Below are positions 41,748 through 48,788 of a stretch of DNA of 48,788 nucleotides, in pieces. This DNA comes from Bacillota bacterium. GTDB lineage: Bacteria > Bacillota > Clostridia > Christensenellales > Aristaeellaceae. The stretch lies in assembly GCA_023411375.1 (NCBI GenBank), contig JAEYOW010000032.1, positions 1 to 48,788 of the forward strand, in the 5' to 3' direction. The first letter of the stretch is position 1. Every line of letters starts with the position of its first letter. The translations under genes were made by a program, and so were the position numbers. Below the pieces are notes generated by a model, which was given only the letters and a program-made list of their open reading frames with translations, made no database searches and was not told the DNA's origin.

Positions 41748-42676
41748 CACCTGCCGAGCTCCTTATGCACCGATGCGGCGACGCCCTCACCTGTCAGGCC
41801 GTAATGCTCGAACACCTCGGTGCTCGTACCGGTGTAAAGCGTCTCGTCCGGCAGGCCGAGAAGCGCCATTTTTACCGGGCGCTTTTGCGCCAATACCTCC
41901 GCGACGGCCCCGCCCAGACCGCCGTGAACGTTGTGCTCCTCCACGGTCACAATCAGGCCCGTTTCAGCCGCTTCCAGAATGGCGGCCTCATCCAGCGGAC
42001 GAAGGGTATGCATATCGTACACCGACGCGCTTACGCCCCGCACCTCAAGCAGCCGCGCGGCCTCCAGCGCGTGGTATACCATCTCGCCGCAGGCGATCAG
42101 GGTCGCGTCCATGCCCATGCGCAGCCTGTTGGCTTTGCCGGGGATAAAGGGCGCTTCATTCTCATAAACCGTGGGCACCGCGCCGCGCCCCATGCGGACA
42201 TAGGCGGGCTGGCTTGACTTTGCGAGGTACTCCGTCAGCTTAACCATCTGCGGGCCGTCCGACGGAAGGAAAATCTCTATGCCAGGAATGGCGCGCATTA
42301 GCGCGATGTCCTGCGTGGCGTGATGGGTTGCGCCCAGCGCGCCGTAGCTGACACCCCCGGAAACACCGATGATTTTAACGTTTTGACGGCTGTAGGCCAC
42401 GTCCACCTTGATCTGCTCGGCGGAGCGCAGCGAGTAGAAGCATGCGGGGCCGCAGGCGAAGGGCCTTAGCCCGGCGTTTGCGAGCCCGGCGGAAATGCCG
42501 ATGGCGTCCTGCTCGGCTATGCCGCATTCCACAAACTGCCCGGGCAGTTGCTCCGCAAAGCCGCCGAGCATTACCGAACCGCAGCTGTCCGTGGCGACGG
42601 CGTAGAGGGTTTGATCCGCTTTTGCCAATTGAAGAAACGTTCGCGTAAAGGCTGAACGTACCGCTTCGGCGCTCAT
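41747..42676 (-). CDS. Split transketolase, C-terminal subunit
   Basis: A 309-residue subunit with the pyrimidine-binding and C-terminal domains of transketolase: FVECGIAEQDAIGISAGLANAG (catalytic Glu), HHATQDIALMRAIPGI, and the C-terminal YDMHTLRPLDEAAILEA with VTVEEHNVHGGLGGAVAEVL. It needs the N-terminal subunit, encoded upstream and overlapping by 4 bases (ATGA), to make the active site. Start at ATG 42676 rather than a TTG two codons earlier. In D-apiose catabolism the two-subunit enzyme AptA/AptB fits this arrangement. Confidence 0.92.
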   Translation of the reverse strand: MSAEAVRSAFTRTFLQLAKADQTLYAVATDSCGSVMLGGFAEQLPGQFVECGIAEQDAIGISAGLANAGLRPFACGPACFYSLRSAEQIKVDVAYSRQNVKIIGVSGGVSYGALGATHHATQDIALMRAIPGIEIFLPSDGPQMVKLTEYLAKSSQPAYVRMGRGAVPTVYENEAPFIPGKANRLRMGMDATLIACGEMVYHALEAARLLEVRGVSASVYDMHTLRPLDEAAILEAAETGLIVTVEEHNVHGGLGGAVAEVLAQKRPVKMALLGLPDETLYTGTSTEVFEHYGLTGEGVAASVHKELGR

Positions 42677-43497
42677 GTCCAATCCACTCCCTTCACACCC
42701 AGCGCCTCGTAACCCGCGAGGAGTTGCCCGGCGGTGGGCACCTTATGATGCCATTCCTTTTGGTTCTCGGCAAAGGGCAGGCCTTTGGCCTTGGTGGTCA
42801 AACAGATGAGGCAGTGAGGTTTTCCATTTTGTGGCGCGCAGTGAAAATACTCCGTCAGCGCCCGCGTATCGTGTCCGTCGATTTCGGTCACGTCCCAGCC
42901 AAAAGAAGACCATTTGCCGTGAAAGTTTTCAAGCGCCATCACCTCTTCGGTGGTACCGCTAATTTGTAAACCGTTGCGGTCGATAATGGCAAACAGGTTA
43001 TCCAGCCCATAGTTCGCGCCTGCCATGGCCGCCTCCCAAACGCTGCCCTCGTCCTGCTCGCCGTCGCCCATGACCACAAAGGTTCGGAAGGACTTGCCAA
43101 CGCGCTTTGCCGCCAGCGCAATACCCACGCCGACGGGCAATCCGTGCCCTAGCGCGCCGGTGCATATCTCCACGCCGGGAATCTTGTTGCTCGGGTGCCC
43201 GATGAGGCGGCTGCCCGCACAGGAAAACGTCCGCAGCTCCGCACGCGGGAAAAAGCCCAAGTCGGATAAAATGGCAAGATAGCCTTCCACGCTGTGTCCC
43301 TTGCTTAATAAAAAGCGGTCACGGTCCGGCCAATCCGGCTCGTCCGGCCGGAAGCTCATGACGTCGTAAAAAAGGACGCTCAGCACGTCCAGCGCGCTCA
43401 GCGCGCCGCCCGTATGGCCCGTGCCCGCGCGGTGGATCATAGTGATCGCGTCCGCGCGGCGAAGGTTGGCAAGCTGCGCAATCTGGTTTGCATCCAT
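42673..43497 (-). CDS. Split transketolase, N-terminal subunit
   Basis: A 274-residue thiamine-diphosphate-binding subunit. It has the His-containing GTGHTGGALSALDVLSVLF, SKGHSVEGYLAILSDLGF, GALGHGLPVGVGIALA and the ThDP motif GDGEQDEGSVWEAAMAGANYG with IIDRNGLQ. With the C-terminal subunit it rebuilds a full transketolase. It lies 22 bases after the ribose-type permease gene in the same operon. Confidence 0.93.
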   Translation of the reverse strand: MDANQIAQLANLRRADAITMIHRAGTGHTGGALSALDVLSVLFYDVMSFRPDEPDWPDRDRFLLSKGHSVEGYLAILSDLGFFPRAELRTFSCAGSRLIGHPSNKIPGVEICTGALGHGLPVGVGIALAAKRVGKSFRTFVVMGDGEQDEGSVWEAAMAGANYGLDNLFAIIDRNGLQISGTTEEVMALENFHGKWSSFGWDVTEIDGHDTRALTEYFHCAPQNGKPHCLICLTTKAKGLPFAENQKEWHHKVPTAGQLLAGYEALGVKGVDWT

Positions 43498-43519
43498 GTA
43501 AATTTCTCCCTTCGCTCGC

Positions 43520-44569
43520 TTACTTCAGGCGCGCCTGAAGCGCGGCCTTCTTTTGCAGATCCTTTTGCATCAGGTCGATCACCACGGCGACGATGATGAC
43601 GACGCCCTTAATGACCATTTGCCAGAAGGAGCTGACACCCATCATGATCATGCCGTCGTTTAGTACCGTGATCACAAGCACGCCAATGATGGTGCCGCCG
43701 ATGGTGCCCATGCCGCCGCTCATGGAGGTGCCGCCCAGAACCACCGACGCGATCGCGTTCATCTCCCATGATTCGCCGGTGGCCGGATGCGCGGCGCGAA
43801 GTTGGCTAGTCATGATGATGCCAGCCAGCGATGCGCAGAAGGCGGAAAATACATAGACGAAAATTTTGACCTTGTTGATTTTGATTCCGGACAACGTCGC
43901 GGCGCGCTCGTTGCCGCCCACCGCGTAAATCTGGTTGCCAAGCGGCGTCTTTTTCATGATGAAGGCGGCGACCAGGGCCATAACCAGAAAGATGATGATG
44001 GAATAGGGAAGGTCAATGCCGGGGATGGCGCCAGAACCGATCAGGTCAAAGCCGAGGTTGCCCTTTTCCGCGCTGCCAAACAGGTTGGGGAAGGTCGCGC
44101 CACCGCTGCGCAGCATGGCGAAGCCGCGGCAGATATACATGGTGCCAAGCGTTGCGATAAAGGCGGGCACTTTCACTTTGGATACCAGCGCACCCGAACA
44201 CAGGCCAACGAGGATAGCAAGTGCAAACACGATCAGCAATATTAGGGGAACGTTGGGGTAAATGGTCCCTTGAACAAACGGCAGACGGATACCCTCGATG
44301 ATCATGCCTCCGGCGATCATGCCGCTTAAGCCCACGATGGAGCCGACCGACAGGTCGATGCCGCCGGTGATGATGACCATCGTCATACCTAACGCCAGTA
44401 GACCGTAAATAGAGGCGTGCTTGATCATCAGCACGATGGAGGACCATTCGGTAAAATTGGGGGCGCGGAAGCAGAAGAAGATGAGCAAAATAGCGAGGGC
44501 GATAAAGGTGCGGCCCTTCAGCAGGAGAATGCCAAGGGAGGTGTTCCCTTTGGTTTTGATCTGGCTCAT
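43520..44569 (-). CDS. Ribose-type ABC transporter permease
   Basis: A 349-residue CUT2 permease with about nine helices: YGLLALGMTMVIITGGIDLSVGSIVGLSGMIAGG is the family hallmark, followed later by ALSGIKINKVKIFVYVFSAFCASLAGII and SVVLGGTSMSGGMGTIGGTIIGVL. Its ATG overlaps the ATPase stop by 4 bases (ATGA). It moves the sugar bound by the binding protein encoded at 46957-47904. Confidence 0.94.
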   Translation of the reverse strand: MSQIKTKGNTSLGILLLKGRTFIALAILLIFFCFRAPNFTEWSSIVLMIKHASIYGLLALGMTMVIITGGIDLSVGSIVGLSGMIAGGMIIEGIRLPFVQGTIYPNVPLILLIVFALAILVGLCSGALVSKVKVPAFIATLGTMYICRGFAMLRSGGATFPNLFGSAEKGNLGFDLIGSGAIPGIDLPYSIIIFLVMALVAAFIMKKTPLGNQIYAVGGNERAATLSGIKINKVKIFVYVFSAFCASLAGIIMTSQLRAAHPATGESWEMNAIASVVLGGTSMSGGMGTIGGTIIGVLVITVLNDGMIMMGVSSFWQMVIKGVVIIVAVVIDLMQKDLQKKAALQARLK

Positions 44570-46128
44570 TGCGCTGTTCCTCCTTTGGATAATGCGGCTT
44601 TGCCGGTATGAAGGTTGGCGGCCGAGGCGGCAACCAGCGCATCCTCGGTAATTTCCTCGCCCGTAAGGTCGGCGGTTACCTTGCCGTTGCTCATAACCAG
44701 CACGCGGTCGCAGGCGGAGATGAGTTCCTTAAGCTCGCTGCCTACAAAGATCACGCCGTTTCCTTCGGCGGCAAATCGCCGCATCAGGCGGAATATATCG
44801 GTTTTTGCGCCCACGTCGATGCCACGGGACGGTTCGTCCATCATAAAAACCCGCGCCTTCGCCATCACGCACTTGCCGATGACCACCTTCTGCTGGTTGC
44901 CGCCGGACAGGCTGGTGATCAGATGCTTGACGTCGGCAACCTTTACTTGCATATCTCCGACGGTTTCAGCTACGGCCTTTCTACACGGCTCCCTACGGAT
45001 AACGCCGCCCCTGGTGAAGCGTGGGATGCTGGTCAGCAGCAGGTTATCCGCGATGGACATGGTTTGCACAAGGCCGTCCTTTTGCCTGTCCTCGGGCACC
45101 AGTACCATGCCGCGGGCAATTTGACCGGTGACGTTGGGCCTTTGAATGGCCTGCCCGTCCAGTTCCATGCTGCCGGAGGCCTCGGGATGTAAACCCATGA
45201 GACTTTCCACAAGCTCTGTACGCCCGGCGCCCATCAGGCCGTAAATACCCAGCACCTCGCTTTTATGCAGCGTAAAGCTGACATGATCGACCGTGTAGCC
45301 GCCGCCAAGGCGCGGCAGGCAGTAATCTGTAACCTTGAGCAACTCACCGCGTTTGCCGCCATAAGGCGCTTTGTCGATCGCCAGCGTGGAATGGCCGACC
45401 ATTTTTTCAACAATCCAGCGCACGGAAATATCCTTTACCAGCGCATCCGCCACGCGGCGGCCGTCGCGCAGAATCGTCACGGCGTCGCCAATACGGATGA
45501 TTTCCTCAAGACGGTGAGAAATATAAATAATGGCGATGCCATGGCTTTTTAAATCTTTTATCAGGTTAAACAGCACCTCGACCTCCGCGTTGGACAGCGA
45601 ACTGGTGGGCTCATCCATGATGAGCACCTTTAGCTCCTGCAGCAGCATGGTTTTGGCGATTTCCACAATCTGCTGCTGGCCTACGCGCAGGTTAAGCATG
45701 AGCTCCCCGGGGTCGATGCCGGGCTGGAGGCGATCTAGCACCTTTGAGGCCTTTCGCGCCTGCGCCTTACGGTCAACGACACCGTACCTGGAAAGCTCCT
45801 TGCCGGCAAACATGTTGTCGGCGACTTTCATTTCCGGAAACAGGTTAAGCTCCTGGTGGATAATCCCCACGCCCATAGCGCTGGCCTCGCGGGTGGTTTG
45901 AAAATGAATTTCCCGGTCCTCGAGAAAAATACTGCCTTTGGAAGGCTTCTCGATGCCGGCGAGAATTTTCATTAAGGTTGATTTACCCGCGCCGTTTTCG
46001 CCGATCAGCACGTTGACCTTGCCGGGATATACCTCGAAATCAACGTTATCCAGCGCCACGGTGCCGGGATATAGCTTGGTGACGCCGACGGCCCGCATCA
46101 CGGGCGTGCGCGTTGCTTGCATTGCCAT
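44566..46128 (-). CDS. Ribose-type ABC transporter ATPase, two domains
   Basis: A 520-residue RbsA-type ATPase with two ABC domains. The first has Walker A GENGAGKSTLMK, signature LRVGQQQIVEIAKTM and Walker B VLIMDEPTSSL. The second has the degenerate Walker A GLMGAGRTE and a signature LSGGNQQKVVIGKCV, as usual in this family. ATG 46128 is preferred from ribosome-site spacing; ATG 46134 and 46122 are alternatives. It is followed directly by the permease gene. Confidence 0.94.
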   Translation of the reverse strand: MAMQATRTPVMRAVGVTKLYPGTVALDNVDFEVYPGKVNVLIGENGAGKSTLMKILAGIEKPSKGSIFLEDREIHFQTTREASAMGVGIIHQELNLFPEMKVADNMFAGKELSRYGVVDRKAQARKASKVLDRLQPGIDPGELMLNLRVGQQQIVEIAKTMLLQELKVLIMDEPTSSLSNAEVEVLFNLIKDLKSHGIAIIYISHRLEEIIRIGDAVTILRDGRRVADALVKDISVRWIVEKMVGHSTLAIDKAPYGGKRGELLKVTDYCLPRLGGGYTVDHVSFTLHKSEVLGIYGLMGAGRTELVESLMGLHPEASGSMELDGQAIQRPNVTGQIARGMVLVPEDRQKDGLVQTMSIADNLLLTSIPRFTRGGVIRREPCRKAVAETVGDMQVKVADVKHLITSLSGGNQQKVVIGKCVMAKARVFMMDEPSRGIDVGAKTDIFRLMRRFAAEGNGVIFVGSELKELISACDRVLVMSNGKVTADLTGEEITEDALVAASAANLHTGKAALSKGGTAQ

Positions 46129-46177
46129 AACCATCCTCTCGCAATTCCAAACATGTCGTTGAAAGCCTGTCAGCCCG

Positions 46178-46876
46178 TCAGACTCCCGTGATTTCCAGTT
46201 CGATAGGAACGATGATATAGTTTTCGGGCAAGGCCGCAGTCAGTGAAAGGCAACCATAGAAGGATAGATCCCTGCCCACCAGTTCGTCCGCCGTCTGCCG
46301 GGACAGGATATCTTTTTTGACTTTGTTATTAAACGCCGTGGTCAGATCCGCGAATTCCACCTGATTGGCAAAGTCGTCCAGGCGAAGGAAGCCAACGCCG
46401 TCGCGGATGGCGTTTTTGATCTTGGAAGAGAAAACCGTGCCATAGTGCAGCTGGCAATCCGCCTGCCCATCGAAGGGGGCAAGATCCAGCAGCAGGGTGG
46501 TTTTTGTCGCCTTCTCGGCATTTTCAAGCCCCAACACCTTTGCGGTGCCGCTTACGCAGAAGCTCCACGCGCTGGTTTCGTTGGCGCGGTTGCCATAGCT
46601 TTCGCCGGCGGCGTTCAAATCGGCTGTCGTGTCGGCGATGAGCTGCGCAGCATCCTTGGCGCGCTCCTTTACGGCGGGCATGATCTTGTTATCCCAGTGA
46701 TCAACGCAGTATTGCTCCGCGACGGTTAGCTTTTCAACCACGACGATCTCGCCGCTGGCGTTTACATAGGTTTCCGGCACCTCGTCAGGGATGACGGTTA
46801 CGCGGCAGGTCAGGGCCACAATAGCTGCCGCTGCGGCCAGACCAATCCATTTCCACAGGCTTTTTTTATCCTTCAT
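46178..46876 (-). CDS. DUF2291 family protein
   Basis: A 232-residue exported protein with an N-terminal membrane helix or signal (residues about 9-24, ending ALTC). The body contains EKLTVAEQYCVDHWDNKIMPAVKERAKDAAQLI, which fits DUF2291, a periplasmic protein family found beside ribose-type sugar transporters. Cys near 24 might be lipidated, but the motif ALTC is not a canonical lipobox. It sits between the binding protein and the ATPase. Its role is unknown, perhaps aiding sugar uptake. Confidence 0.8.
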   Translation of the reverse strand: MKDKKSLWKWIGLAAAAAIVALTCRVTVIPDEVPETYVNASGEIVVVEKLTVAEQYCVDHWDNKIMPAVKERAKDAAQLIADTTADLNAAGESYGNRANETSAWSFCVSGTAKVLGLENAEKATKTTLLLDLAPFDGQADCQLHYGTVFSSKIKNAIRDGVGFLRLDDFANQVEFADLTTAFNNKVKKDILSRQTADELVGRDLSFYGCLSLTAALPENYIIVPIELEITGV

Positions 46877-46897
46877 CGCCCTACGCCCCTCATTTTT

Positions 46898-46941
46898 TTC
46901 TTAAAAGAAAGGCCGGCGCGTGGCTCAGCCGCGCGCCGGCC
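46898..46941 (-). terminator. Attenuator-type terminator after the binding-protein gene
   Basis: On the minus strand a GC-rich hairpin (GGCCGGCGCGCGGCT pairing with AGCCACGCGCCGGCC, one mismatch, almost no loop) is followed by TTTCTTTT. It lies between the binding-protein gene and DUF2291 within one operon, so it should reduce expression of the downstream genes. Confidence 0.75.
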
Positions 46942-46956
46942 CATGTGTCGGTTTGA

Positions 46957-47904
46957 TCAATCCGCCAGCGCGAAGTTGTCAAGCTTTCCGGCGTTGTCCA
47001 TGGTGATGAGGACACAATCCATCAACTGCTTTTCTTCCTTATCGGTCTTGCCATTCTTGATGTACTCGTCCGCCTGAATGACAGCCTGCTCGGAGATATA
47101 AGCGATGGGCTGGAGACCCGTGGCCTTGATTTCGCCGCGGAGGATAGAATCGCGCACGTCGTTGCTGCCATCAAAGCCGCAAACCACGACGTCAGTCATG
47201 CCGGCCTTCAGACATGCTTCGATAACGCCCATGGCCATGGTGTCGTTGCCGCAAATAACGCCCTTGATGTTTTCGGCACCCTGGGCCTGGATGATGGATT
47301 CCATCTTCTCATAGGCCTCGGTCTGGCTCCAGTTGGCGGTCTGCTGCTCAATCATCTTCATGCCATCGTACTGGTCGATTACGTCGTGAAAACCCTGGGA
47401 GCGCACGCCGGCGTTGGTGTCGGATTCCTTGCCCGTCAGCTCGACGTAGTTGCCCTCCTCGCCCATGCACTCCACAAAGTACTCGGCCACGAGGCTTGCG
47501 CCCTGATAGTTATTGGAAACCATCTGCGCCACGGCGTCGCCGGTGGAGTTGATCTCACGGTCTACCAGGAAGGTGGGGATGCCGGCGGCCTTGGCGCGCT
47601 GCACGGGTTCGATGGTGGCGTCCGCGCCGGCGTTGTCGCAGATGATGGCGGCTGCCTTGCGAGCGATCGCCGTGTCAAATGCGTCGGATTGCTTGGTGGT
47701 GTCGTCGTCGTGCTGGATGACGAGGCTGTCATAGCCCAGCTCGACGGCCTGTGCGGACGCGGCGTCTGCCACGGTCTTGAAGTATGGGTTGGAATGGCTG
47801 GGGGTGATGATGACGATCAGGGGTTTGTCCTCGGCGAGCGCCGTCATGCTCGCCATCGACAGAACCAGCAGGGCGGAAAGGAACAGAGCGATAATCTTTT
47901 TCAT
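46957..47904 (-). CDS. Ribose-type sugar-binding protein
   Basis: A 315-residue type I periplasmic binding protein (RbsB-like) and first gene of the operon. Signal peptide MKKIIALFLSALLVLSMASM ends around TALAED, without a lipobox Cys. The mature protein starts KPLIVIITPSHSNPYFKTVADAASAQAVELG and has the typical IICDNAGADATIEPVQRAKAAGIPTFLVDREI and VVCGFDGSNDVRDSILRG regions. The sugar ligand cannot be read from sequence. Confidence 0.93.
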   Translation of the reverse strand: MKKIIALFLSALLVLSMASMTALAEDKPLIVIITPSHSNPYFKTVADAASAQAVELGYDSLVIQHDDDTTKQSDAFDTAIARKAAAIICDNAGADATIEPVQRAKAAGIPTFLVDREINSTGDAVAQMVSNNYQGASLVAEYFVECMGEEGNYVELTGKESDTNAGVRSQGFHDVIDQYDGMKMIEQQTANWSQTEAYEKMESIIQAQGAENIKGVICGNDTMAMGVIEACLKAGMTDVVVCGFDGSNDVRDSILRGEIKATGLQPIAYISEQAVIQADEYIKNGKTDKEEKQLMDCVLITMDNAGKLDNFALAD

Positions 47905-47940
47905 GGGTTTTCCTCCTTGTGTTTTGGATATTTTATTTCA

Positions 47941-47961
47941 ATGCGCAATGCCTTTGCGCAT
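47941..47961. promoter_or_regulatory. Inverted repeat in the sugar operon leader
   Basis: ATGCGCAA-N5-TTGCGCAT gives perfect 8-base arms, 37 bases before the binding-protein start and about 100 bases after the predicted transcription start. The size and symmetry match a LacI-family operator; it could also form a leader hairpin. Confidence 0.5.
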
Positions 47962-48072
47962 GAAATCCAATATACAGCGCATACACCATATTGCTTCGTA
48001 AGGTAATGAGCGTTTATGGGAGATTGGCGTCGGCGCTATTTCTGTAAGGTTATGCTCGCTTGAAGTAGCCTA

Positions 48073-48101
48073 ACTATAGCACTGAAATTTATATTTGTCA
48101 A
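48073..48101 (-). promoter_or_regulatory. Promoter of the sugar operon
   Basis: On the minus strand TTGACA (48096-48101) and TATAGT (48073-48078) are separated by exactly 17 bases, one of the best promoters in the window. The leader would be about 160 bases and contains the palindrome at 47941-47961. Confidence 0.8.
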
Positions 48102-48546
48102 TAAAAAATTTATGAATGTTTATGATATATTTTATTTATATATGCTGAACGAATAATTTGTATGATAAAAAATTAGTAGAAACATTAAAAATAATTTTGA
48201 ATTATAATTATAAAAAGCAACAAACATAAACAAATCATAAATATTTTATTCCGGGTTTGATTGGAAGGAGTCGCCATAGATATAAGGACAATTGTTTATG
48301 AGTCGACGCGAGCGCTCTTTCCATATGTGAGTGTATGTTGCTTTATATAAAAGAATTTTATATTTTACCGCCGATTTTAGGAAAAAGCAGGGGCCTAACA
48401 GCCTCGTTCTTGTGTCCTGTCTAAAAACAACCCCAAAATATATGATAATAATTGGAAATGCAAAAAATATGAGCCTTCCCGAAAAAACACACAGAAAAAC
48501 GAGGGAAAAAACGAAATGAATCGTAGAAAAACAGTGGGAAGCTAAC

Positions 48547-48663
48547 TCAAGCGGCGGAATTCGAGTGAAAGCTCGAAGCGGAGTCGGTGGGAGCAAGCCA
48601 GCCAATGCCGGAGTGGGGCCAAAGACGGTTGTAGAAGGTATCAATGTAAGCAAAAATAGCGCA
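48547..48663 (-). pseudogene. IS3-family transposase C-terminal remnant
   Basis: About 38 codons ending at a stop at 48547 read AIFAYIDTFYNRLWPHSG, followed by IGWLAPTDSAS. This is the end of the rve-type catalytic domain of IS3-family transposases (FxYIxxFYNRxRxHSxLGYLSP). Upstream in frame there is an immediate stop (TAG at 48664-48666), where an IS630-like end begins. So the gene is truncated and inactive. Confidence 0.72.
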
Positions 48664-48698
48664 CTAGTGTCTTGACCGAGTTAATAATATAGTTTAAA

Positions 48699-48720
48699 CT
48701 ACACCTATGAGGGGGTGTAG
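48699..48720 (+). promoter_or_regulatory. Hairpin enclosing the transposase ribosome site
   Basis: CTACACC (48699-48705) pairs perfectly with GGTGTAG (48714-48720), and the GAGGGGG ribosome site lies in its loop and right arm. Such a structure just before a transposase start would limit translation of read-through transcripts. Confidence 0.5.
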
Positions 48721-48722
48721 TG

Positions 48723-48788
48723 GTGAACCAAAAGTACCATGTAGAATTAAGTGAAGCCGAACGGCAGGCAGTGCAAGAAATGTTACGC
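48723..48788 (+). CDS. IS630-type transposase, N-terminal fragment
   Basis: The 22 visible residues from GTG 48723 read MNQKYHVELSEAERQAVQEM then LR, which resembles the helix-turn-helix start of IS630-type transposases (K-Y-x-V-x-L-x-x-x-E-R). GTG 48720 is an in-frame alternative. The rest is outside the window, so the assignment rests on a short stretch. Confidence 0.55.
   Translation, partial: MNQKYHVELSEAERQAVQEMLR

Larger units (their letters stand above)
47905..48546. other. AT-rich intergenic region before the sugar operon
   Basis: No coding sequence is convincing in this stretch. The part near 47905-48101 is the operon leader and promoter. From 48101 to 48546 the DNA is AT-rich (long A/T runs at 48101-48250) with no frame I can assign; the longest minus-strand frame is hydrophobic and Phe/Ile-rich in the wrong frame of a transposase remnant, so I treat it as spurious. 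Confidence 0.6.
48664..48788 (+). mobile_element. Left end of an IS630-like element (partial)
   Basis: Sequence changes abruptly after the IS3 remnant. A putative promoter (TTGACC at 48672-48677, TAAACT at 48695-48700, spacer 17) leads to a short hairpin and a transposase start. The element runs off the window edge. The boundary near 48664 is inferred from where the IS3 frame breaks; terminal repeats and TA target duplication cannot be confirmed. Confidence 0.5.

Noticed and set aside
38839..47904. Sulfoquinovose sulfo-transketolase pathway
   Set aside because: A split transketolase and isomerase occur there too, but no second isomerase, sulfo-sugar reductase or sulfonate exporter, and no sulfoquinovosidase, is present in the operon.
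48246..48653. 135-residue minus-strand frame at the right end
   Set aside because: It is a shifted frame across the IS3 remnant (which reads properly in another frame) and AT-rich non-coding DNA; its Phe/Ile-rich composition and lack of a ribosome site argue against a gene.

Overview
The window looks like chromosomal DNA of a GC-rich (by eye about 55 percent) anaerobic Firmicute, probably a gut or rumen Clostridia lineage. The clues are strong AGGAGG-type ribosome sites with some GTG/TTG starts, a doubled FeoA plus FeoB operon with a Cys-rich partner, a membrane pyrophosphatase, a SpoIID-type protein and many plant-glycan genes. All three solute-binding proteins have signal peptides without a lipobox cysteine, which I have associated with Christensenellales-like genomes; that placement is inference. 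No rRNA, tRNA or CRISPR array was seen.

Layout. 0-0.46 kb: AT-rich edge with only a tiny possible reading frame. 0.46-3.6 kb: ferrous iron operon (feoA, feoA, feoB, small Cys-rich membrane protein) with DtxR-like inverted repeats and a strong terminator. 3.6-5.7 kb: TetR regulator, a frameshifted FMN-reductase gene and a NeuD-type acyltransferase. 5.7-12.9 kb: alpha-galactoside locus on the minus strand (binding protein, two permeases, GH36 alpha-galactosidase, SGNH hydrolase) with a divergent AraC regulator. 13.1-16.1 kb: SpoIID/SH3b protein and a LacI regulator. 16.2-20.3 kb: an envelope cluster with a small membrane protein, a DUF4230 protein and, from its own promoter, a TolQ/MotA-like channel with a coiled-coil tail, a MotB/OmpA-like partner with a long coiled coil, and a small anchored protein. 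It resembles the ZorAB motor without the Zorya nucleases. 20.3-23.3 kb: a winged-helix regulator with an unknown C-terminal domain and a GH2 enzyme. 23.4-28.8 kb (minus): an ArsR repressor overlapping potABCD, then nagA. 29-30.7 kb: TraX-like and DegV proteins. 30.9-35.2 kb: KdpDE-like two-component system divergent from hppA, with helically phased repeats between them. 35.4-37.5 kb: HAD phosphatase and a CorC/CNNM-type protein. 37.6-47.9 kb (minus): LacI regulator and a sugar locus with a FucI-like isomerase, FGGY kinase, split transketolase, ribose-type ABC importer and DUF2291 protein. 47.9-48.8 kb: AT-rich intergenic DNA, an IS3-family transposase remnant and the left end of an IS630-like element cut by the window edge.

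Together the genes describe an envelope- and carbohydrate-focused lifestyle: several plant-sugar loci each with its own regulator, polyamine and iron uptake, and pyrophosphate-driven ion pumping. The two strongest candidates for something not fully described are the ZorAB-like motor operon (17.3-20.3 kb) and the isomerase/kinase/split-transketolase sugar pathway (38.8-47.9 kb). The latter has the gene set expected for the transketolase route of D-apiose breakdown, but the substrate is not proven by sequence.
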